Shown here: piece by piece, positions 1 to 8,004 of the stretch | Layout: every line of letters begins with the position of its first letter | Position numbering within the stretch: position 1 is the stretch's first letter | Assembly (NCBI GenBank): GCA_017307855.1 | Contig: JAFKGD010000003.1 | Location: 186,001-250,000 of the forward strand | DNA from: Burkholderiales bacterium | GTDB lineage: Bacteria > Pseudomonadota > Gammaproteobacteria > Burkholderiales > Burkholderiaceae_C | Direction: 5' to 3' | Length of the DNA: 64,000 bases | Made by a program: the position numbers and the translations under genes | Notes under the pieces: generated by a model | Databases searched by the model: none | What the model was told of the DNA's origin: nothing | The model's input: the letters and a program-made list of their open reading frames with translations, nothing else

Positions 1-146
1 TGGCGTCGGCGGATCATGCGGTACTGCAGGAGACTGTAGATAAACAGGCCGCCATCATAGGAAAAGGCCGACTTGCCCGCGCCCCGTGGCGTGAAAGAGT
101 GAAACGCGACAATAGCCTGACGCCGCAGCACGAGGAGAGCGAATGA
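1..146 (+). other. Open edge frame, possible 3' end of an upstream gene
   Basis: Reading frame 3 is open from the window edge to a TGA at 144-146. That stop overlaps the ATG of the next gene in an ATGA arrangement typical of translational coupling. The 47 readable codons (ending in an acidic HEESE tail) match no family I know, and third-position GC is only moderate. The opposite strand also has an open frame with good codon bias through about 1-131. I cannot decide which, if either, is coding. Confidence 0.25.
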
Positions 147-976
147 ACCGTGAAATGGACGATGAGCGAACAGTTGCCTTGTACTGGGACTTCGAGAACC
201 TGCATGCCGCCCTGGCAGAGGCGCGTTCCGATGGCGCCTATTCGAAGCCCGATACACGCTTCAAGCCTCAGGAGCCGCTGGTCGATGTGCGCGCCGTCGT
301 CGAACTCGCGGCTTCGTTCGGACCGATTGCAATTAATCGCGCGTATTGCAACTGGCAATATTTCGGGCGCTATCGCGATTCGCTGCTGCAGAGCGCCATT
401 GAACTGATCCAGCTTTTTCCGCCCGGCGGTGCCGCCAAGAACGGCGCGGACATCCGGCTGTGCCTGGACGCCATGGAAGATGTGGCGCGCTTCCCGCACA
501 TCGGCACGGTGATCGTCGTCGGGGGCGACAGTGATTTCATGCCGCTGTCCGTGAAGATCAAGGCTGCGGGCCGCACGCTGGTCGGCGTGGGTGCCCGCCA
601 GTCCACCAATCGGCACTGGGCCAAGAGCTGCCACGAGTTCCGCTACTACGACAGCCTGGTCGAGCCGGCAGCCGAAACCGCTCCACAGGATACCGGTCCT
701 GACACCCAGCCCATGGCGCCCGTGCAGGCCCCGGCTGAGCCGCAGCCCGTGGACGCCGTTGCCGAGCTCCTGCGCAAGGCGATCGTTCTGCTGGCGCAGA
801 AGCAGGGCGATGTCTGGGTGCGCAAGGGCGCGGTGGGCCAGATGATGAAGCGCATGGACCCCACGTTCAGCCCGCTCGATCACTCGCACGAAAGCTACCG
901 CGCGATGCTCAAGGCCTACGAGCACCTCCTCGAGGTGCGCGATGGCGAACACGACCAGATGGTGCGCCTGCGCTGA
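143..976 (+). CDS. NYN-domain protein with C-terminal OST-HTH/LOTUS domain
   Basis: This 277-residue protein joins a PIN-like NYN nuclease domain (about residues 10-172) to a C-terminal OST-HTH/LOTUS RNA-binding domain (about 205-277) through a Pro/Ala-rich linker (175-203). The expected acidic residues are present: D16 in YWDFEN, D103 in the GADIRL stretch, and D129/D131 in VGGDSDF. Family knowledge suggests a metal-dependent RNA-processing or RNA-decay role in the cytoplasm, but the substrate is unknown. A strong GAGGAGAG Shine-Dalgarno sequence precedes the ATG. The DOPA-dioxygenase-like gene follows 34 bp downstream with its own ribosome site. The domain call is firm; the function is inferred. 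Confidence 0.88.
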   Translation: MNREMDDERTVALYWDFENLHAALAEARSDGAYSKPDTRFKPQEPLVDVRAVVELAASFGPIAINRAYCNWQYFGRYRDSLLQSAIELIQLFPPGGAAKNGADIRLCLDAMEDVARFPHIGTVIVVGGDSDFMPLSVKIKAAGRTLVGVGARQSTNRHWAKSCHEFRYYDSLVEPAAETAPQDTGPDTQPMAPVQAPAEPQPVDAVAELLRKAIVLLAQKQGDVWVRKGAVGQMMKRMDPTFSPLDHSHESYRAMLKAYEHLLEVRDGEHDQMVRLR

Positions 977-1010
977 ACGCGGCCGCACGCAGGAACAAGG
1001 AAGCAAACCG

Positions 1011-1367
1011 ATGACGACAGCCCAATCGATCGACAGCTGGCATGCGCACGTTTACTTCGACGCGGCCAGCCGGGACCGGGCGTGGCAATTGCGCGAGGCG
1101 ATCCTGGCCGATGCCGACATCGGCCCGCGCGTGCAGATGGGCCGGTTCCACGAAAAGCCCGTCGGCCCGCATCCGATGTGGAGCTACCAGCTGGCCATCG
1201 CGCCGCAGGACTTCGCGCCGGTGGTGGGCTGGCTCGCGCTCAACCATGGCGCGCTCGACGTGTTCGTGCATCCCAACACCGGCGACGAACTGCGCGACCA
1301 TCGCGATAGCCAGATGTGGATCGGGCGCTCGCACGCGCTCGACCTGGCGGCGCTCTCAGGCGGTTGA
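1011..1367 (+). CDS. DOPA 4,5-dioxygenase family protein
   Basis: A 118-residue protein of the small DOPA-4,5-dioxygenase-like family. The histidine-rich pattern is visible: WHAHVYFD (H11, H13), [12 protein letters not shown] (H47, H54), [12 protein letters not shown] (H79, H87) and DELRDH (H97). Eukaryotic relatives cleave the DOPA ring extradiol-fashion, but bacterial members mostly have no demonstrated substrate, so the activity is inferred. The start at 1011 is chosen because AGGAACAAGGA lies just upstream; an earlier in-frame ATG at 942 would overlap the previous gene. Its 3' end overlaps the convergent flavin oxidoreductase gene by 12 bp. Confidence 0.82.
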   Translation: MTTAQSIDSWHAHVYFDAASRDRAWQLREAILADADIGPRVQMGRFHEKPVGPHPMWSYQLAIAPQDFAPVVGWLALNHGALDVFVHPNTGDELRDHRDSQMWIGRSHALDLAALSGG

Positions 1368-2369
1368 TGCCGGCGTGGCCACCGGTAGCTGGCGCTGCAC
1401 GCCGGCCGTCAGTTCGTAGGAACGCAGACGCCGCGCATGGTCGTACATCGGGCTGGTGATCATGAGTTCGTTCGCGCCGGTGCGCTCGATGAAGGCGCGC
1501 ATCTTCGCCAGCACCGTGGAGGGCGCGCCGATGGCGGTGCACGAGAGCACGCCATCGAGCAGGGCGCGCGCGGCGGGATCGGCGTCTTCGTAGTAGCCGG
1601 GCCGGGGCGGCGGCAGGCGGCCTGGGCGGCCGGTGCGCAAGTTGACGAACGACTGCTGCTGCGAGGTGGCCAGCACCGCCGCCTCCTCGTCGGTGTCGGA
1701 GGCGAACACGTTGTAGCCCAGCATGACGTACGGAGCGGCCAGTTGTTCCGAGGGCTTGAAGCGCGCGCGGTAGATCTCGATGGCGTCCATCATCTGTGCG
1801 GGCGCGAAGTGCGAGGCGAAGGCGAACGGCAGTCCCAGGTGCGCCGCCAATTGCGCGCCGAAGAGGCTCGAACCGAGGATCCACACCGGCACCCTGGCGC
1901 CGATGCCCGGCACGGCCAGCACGCGCTGCTGCGGGTGGTCGGACATGAAGTCCATCAGCTCCATCACGTCGCGCGGGAACTCGTCGGGGTCGGACGAGAG
2001 GTTGCGCCGCATCGCGCGCGCCGTCGCCTGGTCGGAGCCGGGCGCGCGGCCCAGGCCCAGGTCGATGCGGCCCGGATGGAGCGCCTCCAGCGTGCCGAAC
2101 TGCTCGGCGATCACCAGCGGCGAATGGTTGGGCAGCATGATGCCGCCCGCGCCCACGCGGATGGTGGACGTGCCGGCGGCCACGTGCCCGATCACCACCG
2201 ACGTGGCCGCGCTCGCGATGCCGGGCATGCCGTGGTGCTCGGCCACCCAGTAGCGCGTGTAGCCCAGCCGCTCGGCATGGCGCGCCAGGTCGAGCGTATT
2301 GCGCAGCGACAGGCCGGCGTCGCCGCCTTCGATGATGGGGGAGAGGTCGAGGACGGAAAGCGGGAACAT
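1356..2369 (-). CDS. LLM class flavin-dependent oxidoreductase
   Basis: A 337-residue bacterial-luciferase-like monooxygenase of the single-component alkanal-monooxygenase type. The N-terminus ([10 protein letters not shown]), the [11 protein letters not shown] block, the [15 protein letters not shown] block and the [11 protein letters not shown] motif are diagnostic of this family, which binds FMN or F420. The substrate cannot be predicted. The start is placed at the second of two nearby ATGs because family members begin around [12 protein letters not shown]; the alternative at 2381 adds MLAA. It is divergent from the 2480 gene and convergent, with overlap, with the preceding gene. Confidence 0.9.
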   Translation of the reverse strand: MFPLSVLDLSPIIEGGDAGLSLRNTLDLARHAERLGYTRYWVAEHHGMPGIASAATSVVIGHVAAGTSTIRVGAGGIMLPNHSPLVIAEQFGTLEALHPGRIDLGLGRAPGSDQATARAMRRNLSSDPDEFPRDVMELMDFMSDHPQQRVLAVPGIGARVPVWILGSSLFGAQLAAHLGLPFAFASHFAPAQMMDAIEIYRARFKPSEQLAAPYVMLGYNVFASDTDEEAAVLATSQQQSFVNLRTGRPGRLPPPRPGYYEDADPAARALLDGVLSCTAIGAPSTVLAKMRAFIERTGANELMITSPMYDHARRLRSYELTAGVQRQLPVATPASTA

Positions 2370-2479
2370 GGCCGCCAGCATAGCCAGAGCCGGGCAACCG
2401 TGCAGGCCGCCGGGCTTGCCCGACTGGTGTACGGCGCAGGGCTTGCATTGGCCCGCGCAGTCCCCAAGTGCGGGTCATC

Positions 2480-2833
2480 ATGAAAACCACCGAACCCACC
2501 ACCCTGACCAATCTGGCCCTGGTCGCGCAGTTGTTCGAGCGCATGGACCGCAGTGCCGGCCACGTCGATCCGTCGCAATACCGGCAGGTGGCCGGGCGGC
2601 TGGCCGACATGCTGCGGGCCTTGCCGACCGATGTCTCGCTGGACGACGTGCTCGCCCAGTTGCCCGCCACGCGCGAGCTCTACGAGAACCTGCACTACGC
2701 CGAGGCCGGCCTGTGCCGCTCGCCGCTGGAAGCGGCGGTGGACGCCGAGGTGCGCGCGCACGACCTGATCGAGCGCATCCGTGGCGAAGCCTGGCGTGCC
2801 GGCACGCGGGGCGATGCCGGGACGGCCGCCTGA
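2480..2833 (+). CDS. Conserved-looking hypothetical protein, 117 aa
   Basis: A soluble, mostly helical 117-residue protein rich in Leu, Ala, Asp and Arg, with no signal peptide or membrane segment. I recognise no domain. It lies 13 bp upstream of trxC on the same strand, so the two are probably cotranscribed; any link to thiol redox is inferred from position only. The ATG at 2480 is preferred over a GTG at 2468. Codon use matches its neighbours. Confidence 0.7.
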   Translation: MKTTEPTTLTNLALVAQLFERMDRSAGHVDPSQYRQVAGRLADMLRALPTDVSLDDVLAQLPATRELYENLHYAEAGLCRSPLEAAVDAEVRAHDLIERIRGEAWRAGTRGDAGTAA

Positions 2834-2846
2834 GCAGGATCTGCAG

Positions 2847-3317
2847 ATGACCGCTGCGCAGGCCGCGCCGCCACTCAACGTGGTGTGCCCGCATTGCCAC
2901 ACCACCAACCGCGTGGCCGCCGCGCTGCTGGCGCCCGGCGCCGACGCGTCGGCGGCCGTGTGTGGCAGCTGCCGGCGGGCGCTCTTCGAGGGCCGGCCGC
3001 TCGCGCTGGAGACGGTGGACGCCTTCGACCGCCACATCGCCCGCAACCACATTCCGGTGCTGGTGGATTTCTGGGCGCCTTGGTGCGGGCCATGCCGCGC
3101 CATGGCACCGGCCTTCGAGCAGGCCGCGCGCGAACTGGAGCCGCGGCTGCGACTGGCCAAGGTGGACACCGAAGCGCTGCCGGCGCTGGGCCAGCGCTTT
3201 GCCATCCGCAGCATTCCCACGCTGGCGCTGTTCCACGGCAATCGCGAGATTGCGCGCCAGGCCGGCGCCATGGGCGCGGCTGACATCGCGCGGTGGGCCC
3301 GCGCGCACCTGCGCTGA
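2847..3317 (+). CDS. trxC: Thioredoxin 2 (zinc-binding thioredoxin)
   Basis: A 156-residue TrxC-type thioredoxin, a cytoplasmic disulfide reductase. The N-terminal zinc module is complete, with two CxxC pairs (C14/C17 and C39/C42), and the thioredoxin active site WCGPC sits at 79-83. The cis-proline region (IRSIPTLALF) is intact. Length is close to the E. coli protein (139 aa) plus a slightly longer zinc region. The start at 2847 puts the zinc motif at the usual distance. Members of this family respond to oxidative stress in enterobacteria; no OxyR site was identified here. Confidence 0.96.
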   Translation: MTAAQAAPPLNVVCPHCHTTNRVAAALLAPGADASAAVCGSCRRALFEGRPLALETVDAFDRHIARNHIPVLVDFWAPWCGPCRAMAPAFEQAARELEPRLRLAKVDTEALPALGQRFAIRSIPTLALFHGNREIARQAGAMGAADIARWARAHLR

Positions 3318-3358
3318 GCGCCCCGGAGCGCGCGCCGGGCCGGCGTTAAGCTCCGCTC

Positions 3359-4132
3359 ATGACTTTCACAGCCGCAACCACTCCCCTCGTTCCCCACGAA
3401 GACATTCGCGCCGCCTACGTGCAGGCGCTCGTCTCGCGCGAACAGCGCGCGGCCGGCGGCGATCGCCCGTGCGGCTACAAGGTCGGTTTCACCAACCGCG
3501 CCACGTGGCCCGGCCTGGGGGTGGACGCGCCCATGTGGGGCACGGTGTGGGACAGCACGCTAACGCTGATGCCCGACGCCCAGGCCGATGGCGCGCTGGC
3601 CGTGGGCGGATTGGCCGCGCCGCGCATCGAACCCGAGGTGGTGGTGCGGCTGGCTGCCGCGCCCCCGGACGACGCCTCTCTCGAGCAACTGTTCGAGTGC
3701 CTCGACTGGGTGGCGCCGGGCTTCGAGCTGGTGTGCGCGCGCCATGCGGGCTGGGTCTTCAACGTGCCCGAGGCGCTGGCCGGCGGCGGCGCCCATGCGC
3801 ATTTGCTCGTGGGCCCGCGCGTGCCCGCTCGTTCGCTGGCGGGCAGCGGGCGCGAGCTCGACGCGCGGCTCTCGGCCACGGGCCTGGCCCTGCATCGCGG
3901 CGACGAAGTGGTCGAGCGCAGCACGGGTGCCGCCGTCCTCGACGGCCCGCTGTCGTCGCTGCGCGCCCTGCAGCGGCTGCTGGCCGACCTGCCGGGAGCG
4001 CCGCGTCTTGCCGCCGGCGACATCGTCACCACCGGCACCTGGACGGCGGCTTGGGCGGTGGAGCCCGGCCAGACCTGGCGCGCGGCCTTCGACGCGCCGC
4101 TGGTACCGATCTCGGCACGTATCACCGGCTGA
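3359..4132 (+). CDS. 2-keto-4-pentenoate hydratase / fumarylacetoacetate hydrolase family protein
   Basis: A 257-residue enzyme of the MhpD-like hydratase family. Visible family blocks are GYKVGFTNR near residue 40, the metal-binding IEPEVVVRL near 85, LDWVAPGFELV near 118 and GDIVTTGTWT near the C-terminus. Relatives hydrate 2-hydroxypenta-2,4-dienoate in meta-cleavage pathways or decarboxylate related acids; no other meta-cleavage genes are adjacent, so the substrate is open. A short TAAGCT hexamer lies 6 nt before the ATG, resembling the leaderless arrangement seen at other genes here. Confidence 0.87.
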   Translation: MTFTAATTPLVPHEDIRAAYVQALVSREQRAAGGDRPCGYKVGFTNRATWPGLGVDAPMWGTVWDSTLTLMPDAQADGALAVGGLAAPRIEPEVVVRLAAAPPDDASLEQLFECLDWVAPGFELVCARHAGWVFNVPEALAGGGAHAHLLVGPRVPARSLAGSGRELDARLSATGLALHRGDEVVERSTGAAVLDGPLSSLRALQRLLADLPGAPRLAAGDIVTTGTWTAAWAVEPGQTWRAAFDAPLVPISARITG

Positions 4133-4212
4133 CACGCGGCCCGACCGTGGCCCGCACGGGCCGGCGCGGCTGTCCTACAGGCGCGTACATGACCGGGCCG
4201 GAGACTGGGGGC

Positions 4213-4314
4213 ATGGCTACCGATCCCAACATTCCGCCGCCCGAACCCTTGCCGCCAGTGCATGCGCCGCCCCTTCCGGGCGAGGTGCAGCCTGCGCCGC
4301 AACCCCTCTCCTGA
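4213..4314 (+). CDS. Small proline-rich protein, 33 aa
   Basis: A short frame with 13 prolines in 33 residues, opening MATDPNIPPPEP. GGAG at 4200-4203 is well placed before the ATG at 4213; an upstream ATG at 4189 would add eight residues. Similar tiny proline-rich ORFs occur in Burkholderiales, but I cannot assign a function. It fills most of the gap between the hydratase and the next gene. It could be a chance ORF. Confidence 0.42.
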   Translation: MATDPNIPPPEPLPPVHAPPLPGEVQPAPQPLS

Positions 4315-4347
4315 GGGCGGGCAGACCGTCTCACCGAAGCCGCCGTC

Positions 4348-4938
4348 ATGTCGCGCCAACGCCGTCCACTCGAACACCTGCATCCGCCCGAGCCGCACAC
4401 CGTACGCCGCCTCAATGCGCGCGTGTTGCTGGCGGGATGCGCGATCGCGGGAATGTTGTCGATCGCGCTTGACCGCGCGCCGTGGCCCCAGGCGCACGCC
4501 CAGGCCGTGCTCGATGCGCCGCCTTGCGAGGGTGCGCGGCGAGAGCTGGAAGATGCATTGGCACGCCCGGTGCCCGCCCAGGCCGACGACCAGGTGCGGC
4601 TCAAACTGCAGATGGAACGCTCGCGCGGCCTTGTCGCCCAGCGATGCTTCGGGCGGGAGCCGGATTCAGCCGTCTCTCGCCGCGCCGCCGCGCCGCCAGC
4701 CGCAGCCGTTCCTCTGGTGGGCGGACAGGGCCCGACGCCCGCGCGCGCCGCAGCCGCCGCGCCTGCGCTGCCGCCGCCGCCGGTGGATGTGCAGCGCTCC
4801 ACCTTCACCACGGTATGCGACACGGGTGGCTGCTGGGACAGCAACGGCGCACGCCTCAACGGTCTGCCGGGTGCGCCGCTGACGGGACCGCGCGGCACCT
4901 GCACCACATCGCCCTCGGGCGCCGTCAACTGCTTCTGA
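4348..4938 (+). CDS. Membrane-anchored/exported hypothetical protein with Cys-containing C-terminal module
   Basis: A 196-residue protein with a charged N-terminus, one hydrophobic segment (about residues 26-45) that could be a signal anchor or a long signal peptide ending near AHAQ, a short helical region (about 55-105), an Ala/Pro-rich linker, and a C-terminal module with the pattern TTVCDTGGCWDSNG...GTCTT...NCF. That module has four cysteines that may form disulfides in the periplasm, and similar tails recur in uncharacterised betaproteobacterial proteins as far as I recall. No enzymatic motif is visible and no strong Shine-Dalgarno is seen. Confidence 0.7.
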   Translation: MSRQRRPLEHLHPPEPHTVRRLNARVLLAGCAIAGMLSIALDRAPWPQAHAQAVLDAPPCEGARRELEDALARPVPAQADDQVRLKLQMERSRGLVAQRCFGREPDSAVSRRAAAPPAAAVPLVGGQGPTPARAAAAAPALPPPPVDVQRSTFTTVCDTGGCWDSNGARLNGLPGAPLTGPRGTCTTSPSGAVNCF

Positions 4939-4953
4939 GCCCGACGGCGCCGG

Positions 4954-6222
4954 TCATCGCTCGGCGACCGCCGAGGGAAGCCGCCGGAACCCGATGGCGC
5001 CTACAGCCAGCATGGCTGCGATCGTCAGGTTGACGGCGGTATAGGGATCGCTGCCGATGGCATGGGCGGCGGAGGCGGCCAGTCCCGTGATCCACTGCAT
5101 GAGCGCAATACCCAGGAACATCGCCATCGTGAAAACAGCCAGCGCGCGGCCGGTCAATGCATCCGGATAGGACGCCCGCACATCGGCGTACTGCAGCACG
5201 ATGTAGCCGCTGAGCAGCGCCACCGCCAGCGCGATGGCGATGGTGGCGGCCAGCGAATGCAACAGCGCCAGCGCGGCGAACAACGCCGCCAGCCCCAGCG
5301 TGAAGACCACGAGCCAGCGCCGTCGCTCCATCCCCACCACTCGCAGCCGCCCGAACAGCGGCGGCGTGACGAGGCTGATGAGCGACACGATCAGCGCCAC
5401 GTGGCCGCTGTTCACCAGCGACATGCCGTACTGCTCGGTCAGCATCGGCCCCAGCCACAGGCCGCGCAGCGCGATGAACGAGGCGTAGGTGACGGCGGCC
5501 AGCAGCGCGATGCCTGCCGTGTGCGGCATCAGCATGAGCTCGCCGAAGCGGCGCAGCGCCTCGGGAAGGGTTTCGCGCCGCGCGTCGCCACCGGGGGCGA
5601 GTACCGCGGGCGAATGGCGCACCAGCATCCACATGGCCAGCCAGGCCAGCAGCGAGGCGACGGCCAGTGCAATGAAGCCGGCACGCCAGGATGTGCTGGC
5701 CACGAGCCACGCCAGCGGCGTGCCCGTGAGCAGCATGCCCAGCCCGCCCAGGCTCATGACCGTGCCGGAGACGGCGGCAAAGCGTTGCGGCGGGAAACTG
5801 CGCGCGATGAACACCGTGCACACGAGGAACGCCGGAGCACAACCGATGCCGATCAGTGCCTGCCCCGCGATCACGCCCGCGAATCCGGGCGCCAATGCCG
5901 ACAGCAGCGCGCCTGCCACGGCGAATGGGAACGCGGCCAGCACGGTGCGGCGCACGCCGTGCAGGTCGATGCCCACCCCCATGAAGACCTGCATGGCGCC
6001 GAAGGCGAAATGGAAGGTGGCCGCGAACAGGCCCAGTTGCGCCGGTGACAGCTGGAGGTCGGCCGCCAGCGGCGGCGCCATCATCGCGGCCAGGGTCCGG
6101 AAGGCCTGGCTCAGCATGAAGCCCAGGCACAGCGCGAGCAGCATGATCCAAGGGCCGCGTGCGGCGGGCGGGGGACGAGGGGGATCTCCTGGCGGCATGT
6201 TGTCAGTCGTTGTCGAAGCCAT
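4954..6222 (-). CDS. MFS transporter
   Basis: A roughly 422-residue major facilitator with about twelve hydrophobic segments, GxxxDxxG-like and RR/HG loop features between segments 2 and 3, and an intracellular loop after segment 6. The hydrophilic N-terminal tail has a PPRPPPAARGP stretch. Substrate cannot be predicted. The start at 6222 (MASTTTDN) is preferred; a longer frame to 6258 would run into the divergent gene. GACAAT on the minus strand (6230-6235) lies 7 nt upstream of the ATG and there is no ribosome site, suggesting a leaderless mRNA. Confidence 0.88.
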   Translation of the reverse strand: MASTTTDNMPPGDPPRPPPAARGPWIMLLALCLGFMLSQAFRTLAAMMAPPLAADLQLSPAQLGLFAATFHFAFGAMQVFMGVGIDLHGVRRTVLAAFPFAVAGALLSALAPGFAGVIAGQALIGIGCAPAFLVCTVFIARSFPPQRFAAVSGTVMSLGGLGMLLTGTPLAWLVASTSWRAGFIALAVASLLAWLAMWMLVRHSPAVLAPGGDARRETLPEALRRFGELMLMPHTAGIALLAAVTYASFIALRGLWLGPMLTEQYGMSLVNSGHVALIVSLISLVTPPLFGRLRVVGMERRRWLVVFTLGLAALFAALALLHSLAATIAIALAVALLSGYIVLQYADVRASYPDALTGRALAVFTMAMFLGIALMQWITGLAASAAHAIGSDPYTAVNLTIAAMLAVGAIGFRRLPSAVAER

Positions 6223-6256
6223 GGCAGCTATTGTCGGCGCGCCCAATAATCGGCGC
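6223..6256. promoter_or_regulatory. Back-to-back divergent -10 elements
   Basis: Only 34 bp separate the MFS gene (start 6222, minus) and the GIY-YIG gene (start 6257, plus). A GACAAT hexamer for the minus strand occupies 6230-6235 and an AATAAT hexamer for the plus strand occupies 6245-6250. Each lies 6-7 nt from its start codon, so any -35 elements would overlap the opposite gene. No Shine-Dalgarno is present on either side. Confidence 0.5.
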
Positions 6257-6619
6257 ATGTCGAAGTCCAGGGCAGCCCCACCACCCGCCCGCCGGCCGCG
6301 CGGGCATCATTACCACGTGTACGTGGTAGAGCTGGCCGACGCCGTCTGGAACCTGCCGCGCTTTCGCCGCGCCAACCCCGACTACGAACTCGGCAAGCCC
6401 TTCGTGTACGTGGGCATGACGGGTCTCGATCCCGACGTGCGCTTCGACAAGCACAAGGCCGGCATCCAGGCCAGCCGCTACGTGCGTGACCACGGGCTGC
6501 GCCTGCTGCCTTCGCTCTACGCCGTCTACAACCCCATGCCCTACGAGGCCGCGCGGGAGATGGAGGTCGAGCTCGGCATCGCGCTGCGCGAGCAGGGCTA
6601 CGGGGTCTGGCAAGGCTAG
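6257..6619 (+). CDS. Stand-alone GIY-YIG nuclease-like protein
   Basis: A 120-residue protein with a GIY-YIG-like core: VYVVEL stands for GIY, VYVGMTG for YIG, followed by the conserved arginine in DVRFDKHKAG and a glutamate in AAREMEVELG. There is no UvrC or endonuclease-accessory domain. A 17-residue insert (about 28-44) separates the two halves of the core, which is unusual. Small stand-alone members are generally uncharacterised DNA/RNA nucleases or binding proteins. The start is the only ATG in the 34-bp divergent gap. Nuclease fold likely; substrate unknown. Confidence 0.72.
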   Translation: MSKSRAAPPPARRPRGHHYHVYVVELADAVWNLPRFRRANPDYELGKPFVYVGMTGLDPDVRFDKHKAGIQASRYVRDHGLRLLPSLYAVYNPMPYEAAREMEVELGIALREQGYGVWQG

Positions 6620-6632
6620 GGTGGTTCACCCT
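6618..6632. terminator. Short hairpin between convergent genes
   Basis: A perfect 6-bp inverted repeat (AGGGTG / CACCCT, 3-nt loop) overlaps the GIY-YIG stop codon and lies before the convergent MFS stop at 6640. It lacks a T tract, so it is only a weak bidirectional terminator candidate. Confidence 0.3.
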
Positions 6633-6639
6633 CACGCGC

Positions 6640-7902
6640 TCATCGCGTGACGCCCGCCGCCCCCTGAGGCGGCGCCTGCGTCGGCCAGCGGCGCGCCATG
6701 TAGAGGTACATCAGTGCGCCTACCACCAGCGACGCGGCTGCGATGCCGAGCGCCCAGTCGAAGCCGATGGCCGGCGTGGAGCTGCGTGCCAGCAGCGCGG
6801 CCGTCATCGGCGGGCCGGCGATCTGGCCGATGCCATAGAGAGCCGTCAGCAGCCCCATGGTCGCGGCTGCCGAGTGCGGACGGATGCGTCTCACCTCGAT
6901 CAGGGCGAAGAACGTGATCACCGTGAAAGGCAGGCCCAGCAGCAGGCTGCCGAAGGCGAAGCCCGCGAGCGTGGGCCAGGCCAGGCTGGCCGCGATGCCG
7001 GCGGCCTGCATCAAATAGCAGCCCGCCAGCAGCACCCGCATGTCGCCGGAGAAGATCGGACGCGAGGCCGCCAGCGCGCCCACCACCACGCCCGCGCCGA
7101 ACACCGGCCAGAACAGATCCAGCCAGGGCGAGCCCGGCATGGCCTGGCGTGCGATGACAGGCAGGAAGGTGGCGGTGACGATGTAGCCGAACCCGGCCAG
7201 TCCGTAGGCGAAGGCCAGCACGCCGACTTCGGTGCGTCCGTGCGGGTGGGCTGCGGGTCCCGGCCGGGCTGCCGGGGCCGTCGGTGCCGATACCCCGTCC
7301 TGCGACGAGAAGACGGGCCACACCAGCATCGTCAGCACCAGGGCCAGCACGCCGAACACCGCCCAGCCGGACCACGCGGGCCAGTGCCAGGCCAGCAGGC
7401 CGCTGGCCACCACGCCACTCATCACGATGCCCGAGCCCGGCCCCATGAAGATCAGCGCCGCCATGTTGGGCACGCCCAGGCGTGCCAGTTGGGCGGCGCA
7501 CCAGCCCGAGGTGTAGATGAACACGAAGGCGCTGGCCACGCCCGAGGCGAAGCGCAGCACGGGCCAGGCCGCGGGCAGGTGCAGCGACATCGCCAGCGTG
7601 AGCAGGCAGGTGGCCACCAGCCCGGCGCGCACCAGCCGCGTGGGCCGCGTCGTGGCGAAGGGGATGCCGCTGCCCGGCCGGCGCCACTGCCAGGGCTGCA
7701 GTGTGCACAGCAGGGCACCCACGAGATAGCCCACGTAGTTGGCCGACGCCAGCCAGCTGGCGCCCGCCAGATCGAGCAGGCCGCCCTGCAGCATCATCGG
7801 CAGGATGGGTGTGAAGGCGAAGCGGCCGATGCCCATGGCGGTGGCCAGGGCCAGGGCGCCGGCAGCGGCGATGCGCCACGGAGCGGGCGAGGGAGAAGTC
7901 AT
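6640..7902 (-). CDS. YbfB/YjiJ-family MFS transporter
   Basis: A 420-residue twelve-segment transporter of the YbfB/YjiJ type. The diagnostic N-terminal AAAGALALATAMGIGRFAFTPILP-like opening is present (residues about 10-32), followed by the GPGSGIVMSG block typical of the family. The transported compound is unknown for most members. The start at 7902 is chosen because the family motif begins about 15 residues in; no clear Shine-Dalgarno is seen. A TATAGT hexamer on the minus strand at 7945-7950 could drive it from about 40 nt upstream, back-to-back with phoD. Confidence 0.9.
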   Translation of the reverse strand: MTSPSPAPWRIAAAGALALATAMGIGRFAFTPILPMMLQGGLLDLAGASWLASANYVGYLVGALLCTLQPWQWRRPGSGIPFATTRPTRLVRAGLVATCLLTLAMSLHLPAAWPVLRFASGVASAFVFIYTSGWCAAQLARLGVPNMAALIFMGPGSGIVMSGVVASGLLAWHWPAWSGWAVFGVLALVLTMLVWPVFSSQDGVSAPTAPAARPGPAAHPHGRTEVGVLAFAYGLAGFGYIVTATFLPVIARQAMPGSPWLDLFWPVFGAGVVVGALAASRPIFSGDMRVLLAGCYLMQAAGIAASLAWPTLAGFAFGSLLLGLPFTVITFFALIEVRRIRPHSAAATMGLLTALYGIGQIAGPPMTAALLARSSTPAIGFDWALGIAAASLVVGALMYLYMARRWPTQAPPQGAAGVTR

Positions 7903-7944
7903 CGAAGCATCAGACACGAAGAGAGGCCCGGGCGGGCGCTGCCG

Positions 7945-7995
7945 ACTATAGCCACGCGCCGATGTCCGCGCCCGCGCAGGGCTGCGCGTTATAAA
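7945..7995. promoter_or_regulatory. Divergent -10 elements for the MFS transporter and phoD
   Basis: The complement of 7945-7950 reads TATAGT (for the leftward transporter) and 7990-7995 reads TATAAA (for the rightward phosphatase, 9 nt from its ATG). -35 elements are weak or absent by eye. Confidence 0.4.
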
Positions 7996-8004
7996 CCTTG
8001 CCCG

